A stretch of DNA of 64,000 nt, taken from Planctomycetota bacterium (lineage in GTDB: Bacteria; Planctomycetota; Planctomycetia; Planctomycetales; Planctomycetaceae). Below, piece by piece: positions 32,801 through 40,714 of the stretch. The DNA lies in NCBI GenBank assembly GCA_014584345.1, contig JACTNB010000036.1, positions 248,001-312,000 of the forward strand, given 5' to 3'. The notes beneath the pieces are model-generated. The model was not told where the DNA came from. It was given only the letters and a program-made list of their open reading frames with translations, and did not search any database. The first letter of the stretch is position 1; every line of letters starts with the position of its first letter. The translations under genes were made by a program, and so were the position numbers.

Positions 32801-32962
32801 CGACGAACAACCCCAGGTCGATATCAGCAGATGCAGCCAGAACAGCAGCAGACCCGCCTGCAACGCTCCTCCCAACAAGGCGAGTCCCTGTTCCCGGGAA
32901 GGAAGGAATCTGTCACGTGCCCAACGATAACGATATGGTCTGCTCGGAGTTGCGGCTTCCAT
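29867..32962 (-). CDS. large membrane protein with a degenerate spermidine-synthase-like domain
   Basis: 1031 residues from ATG 32962, with GAGGG upstream. Residues ~20-450 hold about a dozen membrane helices. From ~480 to ~720 is a spermidine-synthase/methyltransferase-like region: EVLLLGLESGLGLKTIL occupies the SAM-binding position but lacks the usual GGGDG, then CLEENQTLIDEAR and YDVIIENPGHS (acidic DD-type catalytic pair not evident), and WIAQRLADGGLYCQR. The final ~280 residues are charged and helical with no recognised domain. Fused transporter/spermidine-synthase proteins are common in planctomycetes and poorly understood. The lost motifs argue against ordinary aminopropyl transfer. 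Confidence 0.75.
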   Translation of the reverse strand: MEAATPSRPYRYRWARDRFLPSREQGLALLGGALQAGLLLFWLHLLISTWGCSSLCMGSLACAGLIVVAGISFWSKPLPRTFRLGLLLLSLLITVSLPAWWTVWDRALAEVLGWSWLGLPLAMVFNGVLAGSVLLSSLRAGGPAETWQCSASWHGMAIGTGVFAFLLAPFVPTHALACVCLVSLMGLVYVLRERTLCVSMDLSASHVAEQGSSSNRQMFSNKQMLLATRLLVTAGLLPLVYRFLAQLQPETTLLMYGALAASFLGIGLSCTTTGSRRWGWGVIVLALVLAAFPLWLRGFLMVAALVSVLPLSFVLRLLGVMAFFAPAGYLLGTASRAFLVASTPRSSVSLGVTCLVCSLLILVGWSTVAVWIPFLGTSRLATLLLLSLLGVCYVEQRGNRGSHSRSRLAWGSGAVVGLLASVMILGTYQPDFAARTLFSTQIFQTWRNGKGLSQITGLDEVRLLAVRESATGTLTYWRHQGSHCQVRENGIPAGRLSENETLVPQPTAGILSAVLPLSLHAAPREVLLLGLESGLGLKTILEFPVMQVECLEENQTLIDEAREGVLGDVMATSLADDRVRLYQADRHLALRRERTRYDVIIENPGHSAIYRSAARFEEAHYRWIAQRLADGGLYCQRFTFADYGPAVLRSVSETLQREFGYVTAFDTAPGEVLFVAARSIEDVFTAGFLERVSAPQTRRSLAKVGWDWSVVMNLSRFEPAQLAGVSSFGRLNAWQGTGVFRLTGEMMRWGQKWEAVRATLADNTQRLMESYAEEPRMEDVLRRLSDVAAREQVLARHPDQFWVYRKSVKKRLTDEPRTIIEPVKGEGLQKRLHPDDQRRLDYFETLGEATQQNPCRLESLGRVEEYAAPYDPMISYFLHPEIAKLYQRCDPPRPDLELKHCLHALYFGSQQERSVRGIHRGLELLAGAETSLASAERYDHINTLLELLEFRWQVRAGRQEIPPQVLMLDLKESLETSRQGLAALKSLGPEAGVSPAETAIRIAELEQSLVRMLKSQRAELLARATRMPAGP

Positions 32963-33316
32963 GCCTGCCCTCGACTCTGGGGAATTACGATTTCGTTTCC
33001 GGCACACGCCTGTGCCTAACTGTTCGTGAAGCCCGGTTTTGTAGCCGATTTCCCCATTCAAGAGCAAGACCGACCCCCACCCACCCTGGCACTCCACATG
33101 CTCCATGCGTCCCCCCGCGAAGGCCTTTTCGCGGTTTTTCCGCTGCAGGTTTCCTGATTATCCCGTCCCGAACAACTCGGCGGGAATGGGAAAAACCGGC
33201 CTCGAAGAAAAATTCCCCATGCATAAACAGACTCCTTGGTTTGAAATGAGTCGGTAATGGCTTAAAATCTGGCAACTCGAACCTTCCCCCAAGTATTGAA
33301 CGATGGGACTAACTCC
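32963..33316. other. 354-bp divergent intergenic region
   Basis: No gene recognised. Holds a GGCACA/TGTGCC inverted repeat at 33001-33016 and the promoter at 33241-33268. Confidence 0.4.
33241..33268 (+). promoter_or_regulatory. sigma70-type promoter of the ligase-like gene
   Basis: TTGAAA (33241-33246) and TAAAAT (33263-33268) are spaced by 16 nt, about 48 nt upstream of GTG 33317. Confidence 0.5.
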
Positions 33317-34429
33317 GTGAGTAGCACAACCCTTCCTGCCGATGTTCAGAAACTCTCCGCAGCGGCAAAGGCCGCGCTGGATCGTCAGACGGTCGAAATC
33401 GTCCAATTGCATTTTGATCCGGAACTGGGTGCCCCGTTCTGGCTCGATAAAGCCAAAACCTACGATTTCAACCCCCTGACGGAAGTTCAATGCTTCGAGG
33501 ACCTGCGGAAATTCCCGCTGTTCGAGGACGACTGGCTGCGCGGGGGACCGGTGCGACGGTTCCTGCCGAAAAAATGGTGGGACAAACCGACTTATGTCTT
33601 CGAAACCGGAGGCACCACGGGCATTCCCAAAAGCCGCTGCGTCGTCGATGATTTCCGTATCGACTATGAAATGTTCAGCGAAACCCTACCCGACGAATCC
33701 TTTCCCCGCGGCGCCAACTGGATGATGCTCGGCCCGTCCGGTCCGCGACGGCTGCGACTCGCTGTGGAACATTTATGCCAGGTCCGCGGAGGCATCTGCT
33801 TCTGCGTCGACCTCGATCCCCGCTGGGTCGTGAAACTGCTGAAAAAAGGCAAAATCGACGAAGCCAAGGATTACAGTGCCCATGTGATTGATCAAGCCAT
33901 GACGATTCTTTCGGCCGGCCACGAAATTCAATGCATGTTCACAACACCTAAATTGTTGGAAGCATTGGCGTTGCGGCTGATGGACGAAGGCAGCAGCATC
34001 GAGGAAGCCGGCATCAAAGGGATCTTCTGTGGGGGTACCGAATTTACCCAGCAGTGGTATCGCTTTGCCCGCGAAGAGTTGCTCGGGCCGAACGTCTATA
34101 TCACGCCAACGTACGGCAACACGCTGATGGGTCTGGCGTGTGGGAAGCCGTTTGTCCCCGAGGACAATTTCAAAATCACGTATTTCGCGCCCCAACCGCG
34201 AGCCGTCGTGGAAGTGGTCGAATTCGACGATCACACCAAGGTAGTGGATTACGGTCAAACGGGTCGCGTCAAACTGTATACGCTAACGCATGAATTGTTC
34301 ATTCCCGGATTTCTGGAACGGGATGAAGGTGAGCGGGAATTGCCGCACGAAAAATATCCCTGGGATGGTGTCAGTGGCGTCCGCCCGTATCACGTCTTCG
34401 CAAAAACGACGACGGTTGGCGTGTACTGA
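33317..34429 (+). CDS. AMP-binding (phenylacetate-CoA-ligase-like) protein
   Basis: 370 residues from GTG 33317 with GGGA about 9 nt upstream; TTG 33296 is the longer option. TYVFETGGTTGIPKSRCVV is the adenylate-forming P-loop motif (A3), CMFTTPKLLEAL and IFCGGTEFTQQWYRF follow, and ITPTYGNTLMGL fits the A5 region. DYGQTGRVKLYTL matches the late A7-type block. The C-terminal mobile domain is short or missing, as the protein is smaller than ordinary acyl-CoA ligases (~430-550). It probably adenylates a carboxylate; the substrate and any CoA step are unknown. Monocistronic. Confidence 0.75.
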   Translation: MSSTTLPADVQKLSAAAKAALDRQTVEIVQLHFDPELGAPFWLDKAKTYDFNPLTEVQCFEDLRKFPLFEDDWLRGGPVRRFLPKKWWDKPTYVFETGGTTGIPKSRCVVDDFRIDYEMFSETLPDESFPRGANWMMLGPSGPRRLRLAVEHLCQVRGGICFCVDLDPRWVVKLLKKGKIDEAKDYSAHVIDQAMTILSAGHEIQCMFTTPKLLEALALRLMDEGSSIEEAGIKGIFCGGTEFTQQWYRFAREELLGPNVYITPTYGNTLMGLACGKPFVPEDNFKITYFAPQPRAVVEVVEFDDHTKVVDYGQTGRVKLYTLTHELFIPGFLERDEGERELPHEKYPWDGVSGVRPYHVFAKTTTVGVY

Positions 34430-34517
34430 TCGCTGGAAATTTCGCCTCCGCGGAACCGCCAGGCGAATATTGTGCGAAAACCCCTGTCTGGAGCTGTCTC
34501 TCTTCGAGGCAGAGTCT

Positions 34518-35435
34518 CTAGGGACGCACGATGCGCGCCGTTTTCCGGAGCCGGGCCACATTCTGGTTCCATAACTCCTCTGCAAAGTGATCCAGGATTT
34601 CCCGGCGGGCATCCTCCAGACTCAACTGGCCGGGCACTTCCCGAGTCACCTGCAACAGATGCACGCCGAAGCTACTGCGAAAGGGCTGACTCAGGCCTTC
34701 CACCGGCGTGGCAAAGGCTTGCCGGGCAATTACCGCGGGCATCTGGCCCGTAAATGCAAACGTCCCCATGTCTCCCCCCTGGGCAGCCGAGGGTGCCTGG
34801 GAATGGGCCTGCGCAAGTTGGGCAAAGGTCTGCTCGCCATTCACGACCTGCTGCCGATACAACTGCAGGCGTCCCAGGGCCGCATTGACATCCTCTTCCG
34901 GAGCATCGGGGGGAATTTTCAGAAATATCTGGGCGACTTGGCGTTTGGTCCCATCCAGTTCCGCGCGGTGTTTTTCAAAGTAGTCCGTAATTTGTGGTTC
35001 CGTCACAACCTGTCTGACGTAGCGTTTCCAGGCCAATGGCAAGGCCAGCTCGCGTTGCAGTTGTTCGCGTGTCATTCCCAGTTTGTGCAAGGTTTCCTCG
35101 GGCGTTTCCGAGCCTTTGAGCGCCTGTTCGAGCAGGGCCAACTGACGATCGAGCGTGGCGGAGGGTGCGGAAACCTTTCGCGAATCGAGCAGTTCTTGAA
35201 TCAGGGTTCGATCGATCAACTGTTCGAGTGCCTGATCTTCCCACTGGGCCCATTGATCTTGAGGGAGGCCCTGGCTCTGCAAGTGCAGATGCACCCGCGC
35301 CCGGGTGATGGCCGTCCCATTCACTATCGCCACGGTTTCCGATTTTTGCAGCGCTTCCGTCGGGGTTCCCGCCAGTATCACCAGAGAGAGACACGAGACC
35401 AGCAAACCCAATACACGCTTCACGTATGATTTCAT
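34518..35435 (-). CDS. exported parvulin-type peptidyl-prolyl isomerase (SurA/PrsA-like)
   Basis: 305 residues from ATG 35435 (a GTG lies immediately before it). The signal peptide MKSYVKRVLGLLVSCLSLVI ends near TEALQ. An N-terminal SurA-like helical region carries VAIVNGTAITRARV. The parvulin domain lies at about 165-275 (VAQIFLKIPPDAPEED; AAQGGDMGTFAFTGQM; PVEGLSQPFRSSFGVHLLQV). Such periplasmic chaperone-isomerases assist outer-membrane or exported protein folding, which fits the lipid A and Skp-like genes in the window. Confidence 0.9.
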   Translation of the reverse strand: MKSYVKRVLGLLVSCLSLVILAGTPTEALQKSETVAIVNGTAITRARVHLHLQSQGLPQDQWAQWEDQALEQLIDRTLIQELLDSRKVSAPSATLDRQLALLEQALKGSETPEETLHKLGMTREQLQRELALPLAWKRYVRQVVTEPQITDYFEKHRAELDGTKRQVAQIFLKIPPDAPEEDVNAALGRLQLYRQQVVNGEQTFAQLAQAHSQAPSAAQGGDMGTFAFTGQMPAVIARQAFATPVEGLSQPFRSSFGVHLLQVTREVPGQLSLEDARREILDHFAEELWNQNVARLRKTARIVRP

Positions 35436-35973
35436 CACTCTTGGCCTCGGGTTTTTTCGGGAATGACGGGGAATCCGGGCAATGGTTCGAACTATCGCGC
35501 TCCCGGGAGTTTATTCGTTTTCTCCACTTTTCGCGAGCCGTGATTCCCCCTCCTGGATCTTGCGGACACTCGGTCGCGGTTTTGATCCATGAGTGGCCGC
35601 CATGCCCACACCGCCGAAAACTAGCCGCGCGGGCCGTGTTCCACTGGCCGGCTTGTCCGCCAGTGCGAGTGTGTGTTGACGCAAAACCCGAAGCACACTG
35701 GCAAAACCAGTGGCACACGCATTGGATGTCCGTTCCTTGTCCATTACGACCACCTGGCGAATCGGCCACCAACATCCGGATCCACCCGCAACTGCCAAGG
35801 GACTCACGTCCCCCGCTCGCCTGTTATAAAAACCAGAGCCGGATTCTCGGCCCGGATGCATCTTCGTTCGTTATTCGGGAAGTGATGCGACAAATTACTA
35901 GGCAGGGGGTCGGCTTCGGCATACGATGACGGTATCGAGAGGCGGAACCATGGACCTTGTGGAGGGCAGAGAG
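35436..35973. other. 538-bp divergent intergenic region rich in palindromes
   Basis: No gene recognised. It carries AACTAGCCGCG (35619-35629, one end of the 3031 repeat) and two CACTGGC-type palindromes (35642-35665 and 35696-35712). Confidence 0.5.
35642..35712. repeat. CACTGGC/GCCAGTG intergenic palindromes
   Basis: CACTGGC (35642-35648) pairs with GCCAGTG (35659-35665); CACTGG (35696-35701) pairs with CCAGTG (35707-35712). Related copies lie at 57775-57791 and 54205-54219. Confidence 0.55.
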
Positions 35974-37116
35974 ATGTTTTTTGCGTTGAATCCCCCGAGG
36001 CGGCGTATTTCCTGGGGAGTGCTGTTGCTGGTTCTGACAAGTTCCCTGGCCTCGGCCGAGGAAAGGCGCGTGGGTCCCCCTGCAGCGGAACTCCAGCAGA
36101 TGCGCCAGCGAGGCATTGAATATCTACGCCTGCATCAGAATGAAGATGGCAGTTGGAGCGAACCGCGGGTGATTGGATTCACCGCGCTGGTGGTCAGTGC
36201 CCTGCTGGAAAACGGGCTTTCGCCCAAGGAACCCGTGGTCGAGCAAGGATTGAATTTCCTGCTGAAACATGCGCAGCCCGATGGGGGCATCTATCACCCC
36301 GAAACCAAACATCGCAACTACGAAACGTCGATCACGTTGATGGCGCTGGTGGAAGCCAACCGGGATGGCAAATACGAGTCCCACATCACGCGGGCCCAGA
36401 AATTTCTGAAAGGTCTGCAATGGGATGAATCCGAAGGCCTGAGCGAAAAAGACCCGGCCTATGGGGGAGCAGGTTACGGCACGCACTCGCGACCGGATCT
36501 GTCGAATACGCAGTTCATGCTGGAAGCCCTGATGAAGTCGGGACTCTCGGTGGACGACCCCGCCTTCCAAAAGGCCCTGCTGTTTGTTTCCCGTTGCCAG
36601 AACCTCGATTCCGAACATAATCAGACCCCCTTCGCCAGCCGCGTGAACGACGGCGGTTTCTACTACACTCCCGCAGCGGGAGGTTCTTCCCAGGCGGGTA
36701 CCACTCCCACCGGAGGCTTGCGGTCCTACGCCAGCATGACGTACGCCGGGCTGAAAAGTTATCTCTATGCGGGGGTATCGAAGGATGATCCCCGCGTCAA
36801 GGCGGCGCGGGAGTGGTTACAGGCCCATTATTCCGTCTCCGAAAATCCAGGCATGGGAGAGCAGGGACTGTATTATTACTATCATGTCTTTGGGAAAACG
36901 CTGGCGACGCTCGGCGTGGAAAAGTTCGCCTCGCAGGATGGCCAACTGCACGACTGGCGGAAGGATCTCGCCGATAAACTGCGACTCGAACAGCAACCCG
37001 ATGGAAGCTGGATCAACAAATCCGATCGCTGGTACGAAGGAGATCCCGCCCTGGTGACTGCCTATGCCTTACTCGCCCTGGCCTACTGCGATCCCTTGCC
37101 CGTAATTCCTAAATGA
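35974..37116 (+). CDS. exported prenyltransferase/squalene-oxidase repeat protein
   Basis: 380 residues from ATG 35974, chosen because GGAGGG lies 8 nt upstream and the signal peptide is then at the very start ([20 protein letters not shown]); ATG 35950 also has a site. Repeats with the QxDGSW pattern are visible: [37 protein letters not shown]. These form the alpha/alpha barrel of squalene cyclases and prenyltransferase beta subunits. The cyclase DxDD acid motif is not seen, so catalysis of cyclisation is unlikely. Planctomycetes encode many exported relatives of unknown role. Confidence 0.85.
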   Translation: MFFALNPPRRRISWGVLLLVLTSSLASAEERRVGPPAAELQQMRQRGIEYLRLHQNEDGSWSEPRVIGFTALVVSALLENGLSPKEPVVEQGLNFLLKHAQPDGGIYHPETKHRNYETSITLMALVEANRDGKYESHITRAQKFLKGLQWDESEGLSEKDPAYGGAGYGTHSRPDLSNTQFMLEALMKSGLSVDDPAFQKALLFVSRCQNLDSEHNQTPFASRVNDGGFYYTPAAGGSSQAGTTPTGGLRSYASMTYAGLKSYLYAGVSKDDPRVKAAREWLQAHYSVSENPGMGEQGLYYYYHVFGKTLATLGVEKFASQDGQLHDWRKDLADKLRLEQQPDGSWINKSDRWYEGDPALVTAYALLALAYCDPLPVIPK

Positions 37117-37234
37117 AACTTGAAACCAGACTCTCCTCCCAAGCCTGGCATGCACTCTCCCACTCGATCCCCAATCAGGCGGACCGGGGATTCGTTTCGT
37201 CTCGCGGTTCGTTTCCTTCTCGCTGGAGCGCTCC

Positions 37235-38065
37235 ATGTCTGTCATTTCCCCTGAAGAATTGGCCCACTGGGAACAGGAGGGATTCCTGTTGCTCGAGAAT
37301 CTACTCGACGCCGAGGAAACCGAACTGCTGCGACAGACGTGCCGGGCCGACCACCTGCTCCGCCAGGCAGCCATGGACGTAAAGGATGCCTCGGGACGCA
37401 AGACCAATCTAACATTGTGGAATCATCCTGGCGATGATATTTACGGCGTCATTTCCCGTAGCGAACGGATCGTAAATCGCATGGAGGCCCTGCTGGGCGA
37501 CGAAGTGTATCACTATCACTCCAAACTGAGCGCCAAGGAACCCCATGTGGGGGGAGCCTGGGAATGGCACCAAGATTACGGGTACTGGTACAAGAACGGC
37601 TGCCTGTTGCCGACGATGGCCAGTGTCTTCATCGCCATCGACCCCGCCACACGCGAAAATGGCTGCATGCAGATTCTCAAGGGTTCCCACCGCATGGGAC
37701 GTATCGATCACCATTTCGCCGGCGAACAGACCGGAGCCGACCTGGAACGGGTCGAACTGGCCAGGCAACGGTTTCCCCTGGAGTATTGCGAAATGAAACC
37801 GGGGACCGCCCTGATCTTTCACGGCAATCTGTTGCACCGCTCGGACGCCAACCTCAGCGACAAACCCCGCTGGGGATTGATCTGCTGCTACAACACCCGC
37901 GGCAACGATCCGCTGTTGCCGCATCATCACCCCGGCTATACCCCACTGGACAAACTCCCCGATGACGCCATCAAAACCACCGGACTAAAAACCGCAGAGG
38001 CTCACAAGAAATTCCTGGTTCAAGCCGAGGACCGCACCGCCCGCATCGAGTCCAGCCTGTCATGA
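37235..38065 (+). CDS. phytanoyl-CoA dioxygenase (PhyH) family protein
   Basis: 276 residues from ATG 37235. A Fe(II)/2-oxoglutarate-dependent oxygenase fold: the HxD pair is in EWHQDYGYW, the distal His in [15 protein letters not shown], and the 2-oxoglutarate Arg is probably in [32 protein letters not shown] is the typical PhyH core. The stop overlaps the following oxidoreductase gene by 4 bp (ATGA), so the two are coupled and probably share a pathway, perhaps sugar or cyclitol catabolism. Substrate unknown. Confidence 0.9.
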   Translation: MSVISPEELAHWEQEGFLLLENLLDAEETELLRQTCRADHLLRQAAMDVKDASGRKTNLTLWNHPGDDIYGVISRSERIVNRMEALLGDEVYHYHSKLSAKEPHVGGAWEWHQDYGYWYKNGCLLPTMASVFIAIDPATRENGCMQILKGSHRMGRIDHHFAGEQTGADLERVELARQRFPLEYCEMKPGTALIFHGNLLHRSDANLSDKPRWGLICCYNTRGNDPLLPHHHPGYTPLDKLPDDAIKTTGLKTAEAHKKFLVQAEDRTARIESSLS

Positions 38066-39177
38066 GGGAACGCGAACAAGCCGACGAACTGAACTTCCTG
38101 CCCGTTCCCCCGCGCGATTGTTCCGTGCCGATCGGGTGTATCGGCAGCGGATTCATCATGTCTGATTGCCACCTGGTGTCGTACCGCCAACAGGGCTTGA
38201 ACCCGGTCGCGATTGCCTCCCGCAATCCGGAACATGCCCGAGCCGTCGCGGCAAGACACGCTCTCCGTCCCGTTGTCGACGTTCGTGATCTACTGCGTGA
38301 CTCCTCGATTCCAGTGATCGATATCGCGGTCCCCCCCGATATTCAACCCGATATCATCCGTGCCGCCCTGGAACAGCCCCACATTCGCGGGATCCTGGCG
38401 CAAAAACCGCTCGCTGTCGATTACCGCCAAGCTCGGGAACTGGTGGAAGCCTGCGAACAAGCCGGGGTGGTTCTCGCCGTCAATCAGAATATGCGGTACG
38501 ATCAATCGGTGCGTGCCTGTCAACATCTGTTGACTTCCGGACGACTGGGGGATCCCGTTTTCGCCACCATCGAGATGCGGGCCATTCCTCATTGGGCACC
38601 CTGGCAGCGGCGTCTCCACTGGCTGACGTTGCGCATCATGTCCATTCACCATCTCGATACGTTTCGTTACTGGTTTGGTACGCCGGAACGGGTGTTTGCA
38701 AGCCTCCGCACCGATCCGCGCACGGCCCGGGATTTTCCTCACGACGATGGCATCTGCTCCTATATCCTGGAATACGCCAGCGGGCTGCGGGCCTGCGGCT
38801 GGGACGATGTCTGGGCCGGTCCTGCCCGGGAAGGAGCCGCAGCAGATCTCGGAATCCGCTGGCGCGTGGAAGGAACCTCGGGGTTGGCGCTGGGAACCAT
38901 CGGCTGGCCCGAATATCCCCAGCGTTCCCCCAGCACGCTGGATTACAGCCTGTGTGCCGATGGCCCAACCTGGCAGCGCCCCCGCTGGAAGGAAGTCTGG
39001 TTTCCCGATGCCTTCGCAGGCCCCATGTGCGAACTGCTGCAAGCCCTGGAAGAGGGAAAACAACCCCACCTCAACGGGCGCGACAACCTCGAAACCATGG
39101 CCCTCGTCGATGCCTGTTACCAATCGGCCCGGGAACACCGCGCCATCCCCCTGGCGGAAATTCTGAATGCCCCTTGA
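38062..39177 (+). CDS. Gfo/Idh/MocA family oxidoreductase
   Basis: 371 residues from ATG 38062, overlapping PhyH by ATGA. The Rossmann start is [19 protein letters not shown], the conserved lysine block [16 protein letters not shown], with [16 protein letters not shown] after it. No export signal, so it is cytoplasmic, unlike the Tat-type copies in this window. Coupled translation with the PhyH oxygenase suggests one pathway. The specific substrate is not readable from sequence. It converges on lpxK with a 23-bp gap. Confidence 0.88.
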   Translation: MREREQADELNFLPVPPRDCSVPIGCIGSGFIMSDCHLVSYRQQGLNPVAIASRNPEHARAVAARHALRPVVDVRDLLRDSSIPVIDIAVPPDIQPDIIRAALEQPHIRGILAQKPLAVDYRQARELVEACEQAGVVLAVNQNMRYDQSVRACQHLLTSGRLGDPVFATIEMRAIPHWAPWQRRLHWLTLRIMSIHHLDTFRYWFGTPERVFASLRTDPRTARDFPHDDGICSYILEYASGLRACGWDDVWAGPAREGAAADLGIRWRVEGTSGLALGTIGWPEYPQRSPSTLDYSLCADGPTWQRPRWKEVWFPDAFAGPMCELLQALEEGKQPHLNGRDNLETMALVDACYQSAREHRAIPLAEILNAP

Positions 39178-39200
39178 TGCCCCACCGAACCCGGCGGACT

Positions 39201-40262
39201 TCAAGCAGATCTCAACCGCTCCAACTGTTGCCTCAGGTGTTCCTGTCCGCTTTGAATGACCGCTTCGATCCGCAAGGCACGGCATTCCACATCCGCCGGC
39301 ATTCGTCCCGCCAGTTTCACCAGATCCTTTTGCGTCGTCAGGAGTATGCCCCCGCTGGCTCGCGCCTCCCGGCATAGCTCCGCAATTTCCGTCTCGGTGT
39401 AATGATGATGATCGGGGAAGGCCCTCCAGCGTTCTTCCCGCACCCGTACTCCCAGGTGCTCCAGTTGACGCCGAAAATTTCCCGGGTTCCCGATTCCACA
39501 AAAGACCACCGGATCCTCGGGAATCTCGGCCAAATCAGCCCGCTGCCCCTGGGGATCGATCCAGCCGACCGCCTCAAAGCGCATTTCCACGATCGGAGCG
39601 CGACTGAACACTCTCAGCGTCTCCTGGATCCCTGCCAGTTCCTCTAACGTCACCTGATCCACTCGTGTGATCACCAGCAGATCGGCACGTCCCAGCGAGG
39701 TCAACGGTTCCCTCAATAACCCGCGTGGCAATAAATGCCCATACCCCAACGGATTTGTGGCATCGATCAACACCAGATCAAGATCCCGTGCCAGTCTGCG
39801 ATGCTGAAAACCATCATCCAGCACGATGCGATCACAGCCGAATTCACGAATCAGTTCCCGCGCCACGCGTACACGATCACGATCCTGCAGATGAGGCACT
39901 TCCGGACAGAGTTGATGCAGCAACAACTTTTCATCATTCGCCATCTCGCTCCCCGTCTCTCCAGACAGGGTTCGATAACCCCGACTGGCGATTCCCGGTC
40001 GATATCCCCCTTCCTGCAACAGTTGCGTCACTAAAGCCACGACCGGAGTTTTTCCCGTCCCTCCCGTGGTGATATTCCCCACACTGATCACCGGCACGCT
40101 GACGCGCACCACTTGAAACAGCCGCAGGTTGTACAGCAACCGAATCGTGGTCACCGCAATGGTGTAAAAGGGCTCCAGGAAGGACAACAACAGCCGCAGC
40201 ATCGCCGCGGCAAATGTTTGGCGTTCTCCCGAGAGCAGTGCGTCAAGATCGCGAGGATTCAC
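39201..40262 (-). CDS. lpxK: tetraacyldisaccharide 4'-kinase
   Basis: 353 residues from GTG 40262, with GAGGA 8 nt upstream. LpxK phosphorylates the 4' position of the lipid A disaccharide at the inner membrane. An N-terminal membrane-associated helix (LRLLLSFLEPFYTIAV) precedes the Walker A GNITTGGTGKTP (about 62-73). RIVLDDGFQHRRLARDLDLV and PRGLLREP are the conserved LpxK blocks. It begins at the left edge of the AT-rich gap and is read away from it. Confidence 0.95.
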   Translation of the reverse strand: MNPRDLDALLSGERQTFAAAMLRLLLSFLEPFYTIAVTTIRLLYNLRLFQVVRVSVPVISVGNITTGGTGKTPVVALVTQLLQEGGYRPGIASRGYRTLSGETGSEMANDEKLLLHQLCPEVPHLQDRDRVRVARELIREFGCDRIVLDDGFQHRRLARDLDLVLIDATNPLGYGHLLPRGLLREPLTSLGRADLLVITRVDQVTLEELAGIQETLRVFSRAPIVEMRFEAVGWIDPQGQRADLAEIPEDPVVFCGIGNPGNFRRQLEHLGVRVREERWRAFPDHHHYTETEIAELCREARASGGILLTTQKDLVKLAGRMPADVECRALRIEAVIQSGQEHLRQQLERLRSA

Positions 40263-40714
40263 GCAGGCATCCTCGGGGTTTCATGAGGTAATAAGTCTGT
40301 ACACATGTAATCCATGTTTGCAGGCCATGCAGAACTCCTGAAAATGAGCCCTTCCGCAAGTCCACCTTCTCACAAGAAGTGTCCCATTCCCAAGAAATTC
40401 ACACGCTGTCTTGTAAAGTGTATCAATTGAATAAAAGAAATTAAAACAGTAGTAGTATTAGTAATAGAGAGAGCTGAAAAATGTGGAAACCGTGGGGAAC
40501 GATGTTGTAAGTGATTGATAAATAGTAGGATAAGAATTTATAACGGGATAAAAAATGTGTAGAAAACCTGTTGATTAAGTATGGGAAGTTCGTGGAGAGA
40601 CGGCTGATAAACGAGCCAGTTATGAGCAGGCCCAGCGAGTGAGCCGTGATCCTTCAAAGTTACCCATTTTTTAACACCAGGTTGCCAAGAAGTTTTCAAC
40701 AGGAGGCGCGAAGA
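40263..40714. other. candidate chromosomal replication origin (oriC)
   Basis: 452 bp without a gene between lpxK and fmt. A 150-bp core (40411-40560) is about 31% G+C by hand count, far below the flanks. Near-matches to the DnaA box TTWTNCACA, each with one mismatch, lie at 40482-40490 (TGTGGAAAC, reverse), 40556-40564 (TGTGTAGAA, reverse) and 40693-40701 (TTTTCAACA); two-mismatch forms occur at 40297-40305 and 40569-40577. A DnaA-trio-like tract lies at 40450-40467. GC skew changes sign across the gap. No dnaA or dnaN gene is adjacent. Strong inference, not proof. Confidence 0.6.
40450..40467 (+). other. DnaA-trio-like tract
   Basis: The tract reads TAG TAG TAT TAG TAA TAG. Five of six triplets fit the 5'-[T/A]A[G/A] DnaA-trio consensus. 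The nearest box-like 9-mer starts 15 nt to the right, on the side expected for trios read 3' to 5' away from a DnaA box. Confidence 0.45.

Noticed and set aside
31170..32810. 546-codon minus-strand frame in the spermidine-synthase-like gene
   Set aside because: Alternate frame with no motif; the 1031-aa frame has clear membrane helices and a fold.
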